From Dipodascopsis uninucleata var. uninucleata (lineage: Eukaryota; Ascomycota; Lipomycetes; Lipomycetales; Lipomycetaceae): DNA of 64,000 nucleotides. Positions 1 through 9,207 of this stretch are shown here, piece after piece (the stretch's first letter is position 1; each line of letters opens with the position of its first letter). The stretch covers positions 62,001 to 126,000 of the forward strand of contig JAJLTO010000005.1 in the NCBI GenBank assembly GCA_030568195.1, given 5' to 3'. The position numbers and the translations under genes were made by a program. The notes beneath the pieces were generated by a model. It did no database searches. It was not told the origin of the DNA and saw only the letters and a list, made by a program, of their open reading frames with translations.

Positions 1-947
1 GCCAGAAGAATTTCTGATGTTGGTGTACGATTAGAGCTCTCATAAGTTAATAAACCGCAAACTATATCAGCTACTTCATCGGGCACCGAAGGAAGAAGCT
101 CTTCTTTTGGCAACCTTGTATAGTCGATAAATTGTAATAGCTCAAATGATGGATATTTTCGTGCTTCCGGCCAAGTCTGTAGCGTTGGCGTACCTAATTT
201 TCGGAAAATGATATTCGCTAGAGATATCTCGCTGCTCTCGCGCCGATTGTCCTTAAATAACGGAGTATGCAGCCAAATTTCGGCTATCACGCAGCCCAAA
301 CTCCATAGGTCAACCGATTGCGTGTAATCGGACGATCCAAATAGCAGCTCTGGTGCCCTATAGGGTCCCGTACCTATGTCTGATATCTTCCTATCCTCAC
401 GTTCGCAGATATTTATACCATCAAGCAGACAGGCTATTGATTCACCTTTATTGTCTTCTTTGGTATCGTCTAAACTAAGAAAAGAACTAGGTGCATAGGC
501 TGTTCCAAAATCAGTCAAATACACGGGCCCAGTTACTGATTCTAGCAAAATATTTTGCGGTTTGATATCTCTATGAATAATACCTTTGTCGTGAATATAT
601 CTAATTGCGTCAACTATATCATGGATGACATTTCGACAAGTGGGTAAATCACTACTTAGGTCCACCTGATCTAGTGTATACGGCATAAAAGGCATAATCA
701 TTACAATATCCGTATTATCTTCAATAAAGCTTGACAGTACGCTGATAATATTCTTATGCTGTAGTAACCGCAGTAGTCGGAGCTCAACAACTGGAGAATG
801 AGGAGGCTTTTGGAGATCGATATCCGCTATCTTCAGTGCAACATCCATCAACACATTTGAACCATCATCTTTCGTCGAATACTGAGCCTTATATACCGAG
901 GAGAAAGTACCATCTTGTATGAATTTCAGATTTGAATAATTCTCCAT
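1..947 (-). CDS. CDK-like Ser/Thr kinase, Csk1/Cak1 type (partial, 3' end outside window)
   Basis: Read on the minus strand from the ATG at 945-947, one frame stays open to the window edge, giving about 315 residues without the C-terminus. Visible kinase motifs: a degenerate glycine loop (QDGTFSSVYKA), VALK, the catalytic HRDIKPQN, DFG in LTDFGTAY, the APE segment GTGPYRAPELL, and VDLWSLGCV. About 45 residues separate DFG from APE, longer than in most CDKs. The poor glycine loop and the GTGxYRAPE stretch in place of a CDK T-x-x-Y segment fit CDK-activating kinases such as fission yeast Csk1 or budding yeast Cak1, which phosphorylate CDK T-loops. The kinase family is seen directly; the Csk1/Cak1 assignment is from memory of family features. 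It could instead be another divergent CDK-like kinase. The gene ends beyond base 1. Confidence 0.75.
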   Translation of the reverse strand, partial: MENYSNLKFIQDGTFSSVYKAQYSTKDDGSNVLMDVALKIADIDLQKPPHSPVVELRLLRLLQHKNIISVLSSFIEDNTDIVMIMPFMPYTLDQVDLSSDLPTCRNVIHDIVDAIRYIHDKGIIHRDIKPQNILLESVTGPVYLTDFGTAYAPSSFLSLDDTKEDNKGESIACLLDGINICEREDRKISDIGTGPYRAPELLFGSSDYTQSVDLWSLGCVIAEIWLHTPLFKDNRRESSEISLANIIFRKLGTPTLQTWPEARKYPSFELLQFIDYTRLPKEELLPSVPDEVADIVCGLLTYESSNRTPTSEILL

Positions 948-3587
948 CAATTCAGAAATTTAAGCTTTTGGTCAGCTATAGCTATAACTATGATAATTCG
1001 GCAGCATGCGCCATTAGTTCACTGAATATTTTATATTCTGATCAGCAGCCACTCCAAGATCAATTCCATATACAAACCTTTTCAACGAATATCGAAGAAA
1101 AACTTGGGTTAAATGGAGATAATACTAATTTGTACGTAAGCCATCGAGATTCTTCTTTGATGCTGTCAAGGTCCACTATTTTAGTTTCATGACAAGGCGT
1201 ACCGAGTACTATACCCTCGTTTATAAATTGTTAACTTTACCTCTGCTGGTGGGACAGTTGCAGACCTCGATACATGCCGAAAGTTTTAATCAACGCGTGC
1301 TTGGTTAGGAAAGTCAGCTTAAGTAAAAGAGACCATCGCATGTATTATGGATCAAATATAATATTTTTCCAGTCGATTCGCAAGCAGTCTAAGAAAACAT
1401 TGTTACATATTTGTTTCAAGGATATGAGAATATCCACGATGGCAACAACAATATATCGTAGTGCTTTTATGAATTCCATACATACTTTTTCGGTATACTT
1501 CCTGTATAGTGAGAAACAATAAAGCATATAGTACAGTTAACTAAGTTATATAGTCGGATAGAACCGACATCTAATGTTCTACTAATTTGCCCATACTAAC
1601 TGCAAGCCTACTTCTATACCTAGTCTGTTAGTTTTTCCGACATCTATTTAAGACTTCAAGTTAGTCGGAGAGATTCCTTGTATCAGCCTGGATATTAAGC
1701 TTATCCGATAATCCCGATCTCAAAGAAATTTTAGAGACAAAGCAAAAATGGGCTTCATAACGATGACTCTGATGTAGTACTAGTGGTAGTAGTGATGGTG
1801 ACGGAAGTAATTGAAGTCACCACACCGGCGTCGAAGTAAGGATGACAATAATATTGGAAAAAATTAGTCCTGGCTACGACGATGTCAGCATAGCTTTAGG
1901 CAATTGACATTTCAATATCATAGGCATTTCGAGCGCCGTTGAGTCGCTCATAACTGAATATAACTCCTGCTGGATAAATAGGTTTGAGCAGACTCTAATT
2001 TCAGTCGTCATATAAGCAATAGACTCACGACCTATCGACATCTGCTTAGTGTTATGAGTTTAAGAGCAGACTATGCCGTGGCTGTAGACTAATGGTGGGC
2101 TAATTTGATTCGACTATGTTTATTTGGTTAGACTGTGACCAGTAGTTCATGGGCACCTGTTTTAGCTTCGTAGCTGATGCTATACATCCTACCTTTATTC
2201 TCTACCAGCCATTTGGGCCGCAGGCGTTCTCCGTAAAACAGTGGATACTTGATGGCGTCAGACATTCTCATGCACTATTCTTCCTATACGAATCTGGTTT
2301 ATAAGTAGGAAAGGAATCCGAAAAGATGAGGCGATCTTGCCTTCGTTCCAATTTCCTTGCATGTACAATTTATAGAGAATCTTAAGCGCGAATCTAGTAA
2401 ATTGCATCTCCTAGCTGTTAATTACTTCTTCTATGTACGGCGCAGTCAATGGGAATAGGTGCTATTTCATTTCTCGTTTAATATAGAAAATTCATAGATA
2501 GTTCAGAGTAGCAAGCTCGCTTAAGTTTCAATACCTACTTTGTGGTGTTGGGTCAGTGGGCGGCTCACACGAACACTCAGACAGGGTAATCTATATCCAA
2601 AATAATAGCTGCTATCTATTATACACATTAACTTTGACAGTCAACTATTTTGGATACGGAGATACTAAATTTTTAGGGTTTTTAGCCGACATTCTGTAGG
2701 CTCTTTTTCTTGGATGATCTCTTTCCGTACTATTAGTGTAGTGTCTTGTATTCTCTCGATTATTTTATTCAACATTAATGCAAGGATCTAATTTCCGTTT
2801 TATCTCAAAGAGTCAATAGAGATATTAAATCGATGTTCGAAGCGTTTAGACTGATAGCTTTTTCTTGCTAGTGTAAATGTCTGGTTGAAAGAACGGAATA
2901 TAACAGAAGCATAGATCTTACCTGTATATGTGTACTCATACATGCACATTTCCTTTTTTCTTCCAATCTTTATACAAAAAAATTGCGACTTTTCCGTGTG
3001 TAGGAACTAGAGACGAAGCATTATCTGTTCAATTGTATTATTAACTGAGTATTTCAGGTAGTAATATAGTGGTTCTCTGTTCTTCTCTTTTATACCTGGA
3101 GTTGCCTGAGGAGTGCTTATAATCTAGTGATTGCTTTCATCTGTATACACTGTGACAGAGAGATAGAACCAAGCATAACGTTTCTTTGCTGATTTTATTA
3201 TTGTCAGCAGCTTTTTTGATTGATTGCAGGAGCAAAGCTTAACAGCCTATATTGCAAGTTATAGGGACTGCTTATTAATCGAGAGAGGCGTGTATGCTTA
3301 ATCCTCAAGTCGATACGAATCAACTAAATCGAATATCTTTGCTGATTACGCAGCTCACATAACGACCATATCTTCTGCATAGCTTGCTTGTGTTTGTTGT
3401 CGTTGATAGTATCTAACCTGTGCGGGTGATTTTTTTCTTTTGGCTCATATTTGTCCTCTGGTTTTCTTATCATCGCGGGTTAGTGTTAAGTTAAATATAC
3501 ACTCTCTCTTAGAAAAGAACAACCAGAGAGCTAGGTATTTAGAAGTATTACATCAAATCGATCAAGGTCATTAAGAGTGCTTTCAAA
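948..3587. other. Intergenic region, no gene recognised
   Basis: This is a divergent interval of about 2.6 kb between the Csk1-like kinase and the MAPKK. Only short frames occur (82-86 codons at 932-1192 and 1274-1522) and they match nothing I know. A 10-bp inverted pair (ATCCAAAATA near 2597, TATTTTGGAT near 2646) flanks about 40 bases. The stretch just before 3588 is pyrimidine-rich and probably holds the MAPKK promoter and leader. Confidence 0.5.
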
Positions 3588-5384
3588 ATGCAGGACGAAT
3601 CTACACTATCCAGAGCGATGGCAGAACTCTCGGTCAAGACAGAAGAGAAGCAAGGGATCGCTAAGACTACAGTTTCAAAGGCGGTTGTTACAACATCTAT
3701 AGGTAATTGTGACAGTAATGTTACGGCAAATAAGAGTACAAATACTCATGCCGGAGCGAGTCCCACTATAAATCCTTTGTCAACGGTCCATTCAGCTCGT
3801 GGAATAAAACCACCTACTCAGATTCCTGCGGACGTCCAAGAGAGAATACGCGCCTTTCAAATGGCTAGGCAGTCCAAATCTTCTGCATCTGCGTCATCGG
3901 ATAGCGTTTCAAGTGGGGGACCTTCACCGCTTCGTTCGTCTACAGTAAAATCACCTACGGGCGATGGTAACAGTTCAGGAAATGGCTTTGAACTAAAGTT
4001 ACCAGGCCCTGCTACTGGCGTACGTCAGGCTGGAACTGCGGGGCCAAAGCCACAGCACAAGCTCTCTCTATCGGAACGTCGAGGTTTGGCACTAGGCAAC
4101 ATGCCAGGTGGTGCCAGTACCGGTGCAGGTGGTAGTGCGAGTAATAGTCGGCCGAAAATGACTCTGTCAGCATTAGGGGGATCGTCGGTAGACAACTCCG
4201 ATAAAAGTCCTAAGAGTTCAAATACATCAAAATTACCACCAATGAGAATTAATCCTTCTTCGGAGAATTCCATTCGCTTCGAGTCATCTAATAGTGTTGA
4301 TACCACCAGTCAGGGAAATAGTATGAAGCTTGAAAAGCAGCAGTCTTTATTTTCATCATATTCTCAATATCTGGATGTTGCGACAGGATCTCTGAAGTTT
4401 GCTGGAAAGGCATCGATTGATGCACATGGAGTTAAATTCAGCAGTGGCTCATCATTCGAAATATCTCTGGATGAATTAGAAATTTTAGAAGAACTTGGCC
4501 GTGGAAACTATGGTACAGTCAATAAGGTGCTGCACAAACCTACAAATGTTATAATGGCAATGAAAGAAATCAGATTGGAGCTCGATGATTCGAAGTTTAG
4601 ACAGATTATCATGGAATTGGAAGTTCTTCATAAATGTAATTCTCCTTACATAGTTGAATTTTATGGTGCCTTTTTTGTTGAAGGTGCTGTATATATTTGT
4701 ATGGAATATATGGACGGAGGTAGTCTGGATAAGCTGTATGCAGGCGGTGTTGACGAACCTATTCTGGCGAGAATTACAGAGTCTGTTGTTCAGGGATTGA
4801 AAGTGTTGAAAGATGATCACAATATTATTCATCGTGATGTGAAGCCGACCAACATTCTCGCTTCAACCAAGGGTACCATTAAACTATGCGATTTTGGAGT
4901 TTCAGGAAATTTAGTTGCTTCCATAGCTCGCACCAATATAGGCTGCCAATCTTATATGGCACCTGAGCGTATACGATCGGTGAACCCAGAAGATCCAATG
5001 ACTTACACAGTTCAATCTGACATTTGGAGTTTGGGTCTAACTCTATTAGAAATTGCTAATGGATCTTACCCATATCCACCTGAGACATATGCAAATGTTT
5101 TCAGTCAGTTGAGTGCTATTGTTGACGGAGAGCCACCAGTTCTTCCAGAGAGTCGGTTTTCATATGAAGCTGTCAGCTTTGTTAAGCAGTGTCTTAATAA
5201 GAACGCTGTTTTACGGCCTACTTATGCCAAGCTTCTTGCTCATCCATGGCTTATAAGGTTTAGAAAGACTGAAGTAGATGTGTCACAATGGGTGAAGGAT
5301 GGACTTGCCAAAAACAAAATCGCGAGCCCTACTGCAAAACCTGCTCTTCATGCCGGTGGAGCTATTAGAATACCAGAGTCTTAA
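3588..5384 (+). CDS. wis1: MAP kinase kinase of the stress (HOG/Sty1) pathway, Wis1/Pbs2 type
   Basis: This uninterrupted 598-residue protein matches the fission yeast Wis1 length (about 605). Residues 1-290 are a Ser/Thr/Gly-rich disordered N-terminus. The kinase domain covers about 296-556: glycine loop GRGNYG at 304-309, ATP-binding Lys326, catalytic HRDVKPTN at 415-422, DFG at 435-437. The activation loop holds Ser445 and Thr449 in S-I-A-R-T-N-I-G-C-Q-S-Y-M-A-P-E, the spacing phosphorylated by MAPKKKs in Pbs2/Wis1. HNIIHRDVKPTNIL is typical of this subfamily rather than the mating or cell-wall MAPKKs. The enzyme should activate a Hog1/Sty1-type MAPK in the cytoplasm after osmotic or oxidative stress. 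The start is the first ATG, in context aaaATGc. No intron is needed. The closely related Mkk1/Skh1 kinases are less likely. Confidence 0.93.
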   Translation: MQDESTLSRAMAELSVKTEEKQGIAKTTVSKAVVTTSIGNCDSNVTANKSTNTHAGASPTINPLSTVHSARGIKPPTQIPADVQERIRAFQMARQSKSSASASSDSVSSGGPSPLRSSTVKSPTGDGNSSGNGFELKLPGPATGVRQAGTAGPKPQHKLSLSERRGLALGNMPGGASTGAGGSASNSRPKMTLSALGGSSVDNSDKSPKSSNTSKLPPMRINPSSENSIRFESSNSVDTTSQGNSMKLEKQQSLFSSYSQYLDVATGSLKFAGKASIDAHGVKFSSGSSFEISLDELEILEELGRGNYGTVNKVLHKPTNVIMAMKEIRLELDDSKFRQIIMELEVLHKCNSPYIVEFYGAFFVEGAVYICMEYMDGGSLDKLYAGGVDEPILARITESVVQGLKVLKDDHNIIHRDVKPTNILASTKGTIKLCDFGVSGNLVASIARTNIGCQSYMAPERIRSVNPEDPMTYTVQSDIWSLGLTLLEIANGSYPYPPETYANVFSQLSAIVDGEPPVLPESRFSYEAVSFVKQCLNKNAVLRPTYAKLLAHPWLIRFRKTEVDVSQWVKDGLAKNKIASPTAKPALHAGGAIRIPES

Positions 5385-6774
5385 GTATGCATAATGAGAG
5401 CGACATTTTAGGATCTTTTGTTAATATAGTATTTTTCATAGTTTATCCTCTATCTTCTCTTACTGCTCTACATTTTAGTACTTTTATTTTATCTTTTTTT
5501 TTTTGGAATTATCATGAAGAGAAAAAGCCCGATTGTTTGTAATACTTTTCCATCTAATATTACCATTTACATTTCCGCTTGTGTCCTATTTTGTTAAACA
5601 TCTTAAGTGTAATCGAGTGGAGCGATAGAATATGTTTGCCAGTCTTCTCAGTTGCTTATATTACCTGACTAGTAGTTTTATTATTAAGAACTTTCTGGTG
5701 GACGCCATCAGATAAACATATGCTACATTTTGTATTTTCTCTTGTGGATAGCATTATATTTGTAATAATTTAATGTGCTATCGCTGCGTGTTTGTTATTT
5801 TGTGGAGTTATTAGTAACCCTGTTAATAACTGTGCTTTTTAAAGAGTCAAAGTTCCATATTATATAGAGGAATTCTTTCTACTACTTATTCTTATTTTAT
5901 TGCAGATAATCTTCGGTTATATTTGCTCTTGTAGTATGATATGATTTTAGGTAGGGTTCAGCAGTTTCTCAGTACTAGATTCTGCAGTCGATTGTATTTT
6001 GGATATATAACTCCATTAAATCAACCATAAATCTATTCACTAATTGGTCAATCGCATCTAGCTGTATTATATCTAACTGGAACTCGATTTACAGCTCTAA
6101 TTTACATTTCCCTCTTTGGTTCACAAGAATTGAGAGGAAGCGTTGCTTGCTATTACAGTTTTAGTAGTATGCCCTCTACGAAGATAACTTATCTATATCA
6201 TCTATTTGACCTAATAGATAAATACAGATGACGGTCAACTGAGCCATTCCATAGCTAAAAACGAGATATGATTTTACTTTTTCATCAATACCATTCATGC
6301 ATCAGTCATCTTTCAAACCTACTAACGCGAATTTAACGCGCTATGCTAGATGGATATCTTCAACGCGTCCTGCAACTCGCAAATTTTCTCTTAGTTAAAA
6401 AGGAAAGCGCGTGCAGTAATGTGGTTACCCTGTCACATTATGAAAAATTTTATTCTCTGACGATGATATTATATAATAGCACTATGAAAGTTATTAATAA
6501 TATAAAAGTTATGTGTCACATGTTGCCTAATATGACATAAGGCATCGTCGGATAGTCCATCCGTAAATAGCTGTAGCTTAACTATGCCCTTTGTTTATTC
6601 ACAACCTCTCCTTGCTCGACTCTACGTACCTATTAATTCCACTATTTCATTTGTTAGGGAAACAGCATTTCAACAGTATAACCATTTAAAGTCCATCAGA
6701 TTATTACATTGGCACAGCAAAAGTTGGGGAGTGCTTAGCTCTTGAAGAAAATTATTAGTAGACACGAATACGAA
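5385..6774 (+). other. Intergenic region with downstream promoter
   Basis: This holds the AT-rich 3' region of the MAPKK and the promoter of the next gene. The only frame is a 65-codon one at 6343-6540 with no recognisable product. The ACGCG cluster at 6324-6368 is listed separately. Confidence 0.5.
6324..6368. promoter_or_regulatory. Cluster of MCB-like ACGCG motifs
   Basis: Three AACGCG cores lie within 45 bases, at 6324-6329, 6335-6340 and 6362-6367. The last extends to a full ACGCGT at 6363-6368. ACGCGT is the MluI cell-cycle box bound by MBF, which drives G1/S genes in yeasts. It sits about 410-450 bases upstream of a putative ribonucleotide reductase inhibitor, a class tied to S phase. 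The motifs are seen; their function is inferred. Confidence 0.45.
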
Positions 6775-7452
6775 ATGTCGTCCAATATAAGTCAGTCTTC
6801 GGTTCTGAAGAATAACGATCGATCGAAAAGGATCTTAATTAGCCCACATACTTTTCCACGGCACCATGCTCCTCTGTCAAAAAAATATGCAAGTTCATTC
6901 TCTGAGTTTGGTCGCAGTGGAGATAATAGTAGCGGTACGAAGAGTAGTCATACGCTCTCTGAAAGATGGCAATCACTGTCAGTATCATCACGACCTGAGC
7001 TGTCTCCAGAAACGCAGGCGTCATTGATCAGTGTAGGAATGAGAGTGAGGAAATTTGTGAGCGAAGGCTATAAAAATAAGCCTAAGGAGCAACATGAGGC
7101 CATCCAAGGAGAATGTGAGGAGTTCAATATTATCAATCCGTTCTTGAATGATAGTCGATTTCAGACCGATGAGTTCAAGTCGGATTCATCAGTTTTCAGA
7201 TCTAAAAAGAGGTCGAGAACTTACGACGATAACCGAGAAGATGTCTTTACTGATGCCTCCTCAACTGGTGAGCACTCAGTGAGCCAGTTTAGAGAGCAAA
7301 GTACTTCGAATTCAGACACTAGCTTGCTAGTAGATGATGTTTCTGATGCCGATACTGTAGTAGATGAACATGATCTAGTTGATGCTAAGAATAGTGATTT
7401 TATGGATGCACCATTCCTCTTGCCAAAAGAGGTTATCATGCAAATGGACTAG
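6775..7452 (+). CDS. Putative ribonucleotide reductase inhibitor, Spd1/Dif1 family
   Basis: This 225-residue hydrophilic, Ser/Asp-rich protein is intrinsically disordered in appearance. The recognisable part is residues 78-100: LSPETQASLISVG followed by MRVRKFVSEGYKNK. As I recall it, the fungal RNR-inhibitor family (Spd1 and Dif1/Hug1 relatives) shares a motif of the form GMRVRKxVxEGYKT preceded by P-x-x-Q-x-S-L. Such proteins bind the small RNR subunit, control its nuclear import or block the enzyme outside S phase, and are degraded when dNTPs are needed. A KKRSR cluster (about 145-150) could be a nuclear signal. I chose the ATG at 6775 because the frame upstream starts only at a TTG. The rest of the protein is not conserved to my knowledge. 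The upstream MCB-like cluster fits cell-cycle control. Confidence 0.62.
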   Translation: MSSNISQSSVLKNNDRSKRILISPHTFPRHHAPLSKKYASSFSEFGRSGDNSSGTKSSHTLSERWQSLSVSSRPELSPETQASLISVGMRVRKFVSEGYKNKPKEQHEAIQGECEEFNIINPFLNDSRFQTDEFKSDSSVFRSKKRSRTYDDNREDVFTDASSTGEHSVSQFREQSTSNSDTSLLVDDVSDADTVVDEHDLVDAKNSDFMDAPFLLPKEVIMQMD

Positions 7453-9207
7453 GTATAGCCTATCATATCGACTACTATGGATAGATGCTATTAAAGCCTA
7501 GAGGATCGGAATTGAGTGTGGATAAATTGAGAGGGTGCCATACAAAATGATGTTTATATGTATAATTATATATTAAGCAATTACATAGTTCAAGCTGAAA
7601 AGAGATTCAGAATACTGGAGCATATAGGGCAATTTGCTCAAAATATGTGCTTCTTTGACAAAGAATTGAAAACTGCTTAGTAGAACGATTGTTAGAGGTT
7701 GCAAAGCAGATTGACTTCTATTCTGCTAATGCTGGTACTGATTCTCTTTGATGTAAGTCGGAATTTGGTGTGGGAACTAGGTATTATGGCGTATTGCGGT
7801 GCTGCAGGTGCTCTGTTTATGGTAGCATAGTTGCTTGTCTTATGATGTTTATTTATTGTTGATTTAGTTGCCTGTTTTGAGTATTACTACTTGTAATTTC
7901 TAAGCTTTCGAACTAGAGTTACGAACATGCTATCTTCCTCTAGAGCTTTATTTTCCGATTTTGCTTATTTAAATTTAATTGATTATTGTTTAATTTTTAG
8001 TTGTTTGTATAATTTGAATGGTTATTAGTGGTGCTATCTTCAACTTCAATGATTGTAGTCATCTTAATTCCTCTCCAAAAATAAGTGCCATTATTACTAC
8101 TGTGCCCCGCTCATTCATTGCTGTTTCATAATATTTCATTATTATTGTCTTGTCCATTACCTGTACTTTGTTGCTATTTGACGCGAGTTATGATACCAAG
8201 AATGACGATTCTATAAGAATGATGGTCCTAATATATATTGTTAATTATAACTTCAACATTTATGCAGCTTCAGCGGTAAGATTGTAGATTCTGCGTGCAC
8301 AGCTTTAAAAAGCTCTATCCCATATTAACGGAAGTTTATAAAGGATATATGGTTCAAGTCTTTTATAGACTATGGCTAGAATTTTTGTGCCTTTGAATGT
8401 TTACCAGGTCTGTTCTAGTTGCAGACAAGAATAATAAAATATAGGGTTTATGTAGCTTCCATCACCAAAAAATTTCAACAGGAAAGAAAAGTCTGTTCTT
8501 AAGAAAAATCCTCTTGATGTCTTTACAAAGTAGGAACCGTCTTTCTTATTATACGCTCCTGGATTTATAGCTCCACGTAATTATCTATATCTATATCTAT
8601 ATCTATATACATATATTCACTTATATATACGTATATACGACGGTACTGGAATATACGGAGGACGAACGGGACTTATATCTCCTTCTAGTTTTACCGGCAA
8701 AAAAATTCAACTTTGCATATTCACATTCATATGTGCATGTATATTTTGTCATACAGCTGTGTTCAGAATCGGTTTGAGAAGCAATTAAAGGTTCCACTAC
8801 AGTTTTCAAGGTAAGAATTGCGATTATCATACCGCCAGGGGTATTATCGTTGATCGAGATTGACGAAATACTACGTGAGAGAGTAACTAAAGTTGTTACT
8901 CTGAAATATTTATCTCATACCTTTCAAGAGACAGTATACGTACAAGACAATTATCCACTATCAGTACCTTAGTCTCTAGGTTGAAGTCTGAATTATCATA
9001 GATAAAAAATTTACAATTTGTTGAACGCCAAAAGTACTCTGAAGGCTGTGAATTTGTACAAGAGCCGGAGTCAGGATTGCTTCTTACTACGTCCAATTTC
9101 GCTAAGCTGATCAGCAATATTAGTCTAGTTCGAAAGGAAAGGGCATATATATTTCTTAAAGTATTTTGCTATTTCACGAAAGATATTCAGCACAATATTT
9201 GATCAAA
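7453..9207. other. Intergenic region, no gene recognised
   Basis: This gap of about 1.75 kb is AT-rich. Two short minus-strand frames (8621-8830, 8896-9117) read as protein-like in places, but neither begins with a convincing ATG nor matches a family. A hexanucleotide microsatellite lies at 8582-8609. The last few hundred bases should hold the transportin promoter. Confidence 0.5.
8582..8609. repeat. (TATATC)n microsatellite
   Basis: The unit TATATC is repeated about four and a half times, followed by irregular TATA-rich sequence to about 8640. It lies in intergenic DNA. Confidence 0.8.

Noticed and set aside
2597-2655. 10-bp inverted pair in the first intergenic region
   Set aside because: A single short inverted pair in A/T-rich DNA is expected by chance and has no other supporting feature.
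8896-9117. Protein-like minus-strand frame with FWRSTNCKFFIYDN
   Set aside because: No ATG at its start, no clear splice partners, and no family recognised; it lies in the transportin promoter region. Transcript data would be needed to revive it.
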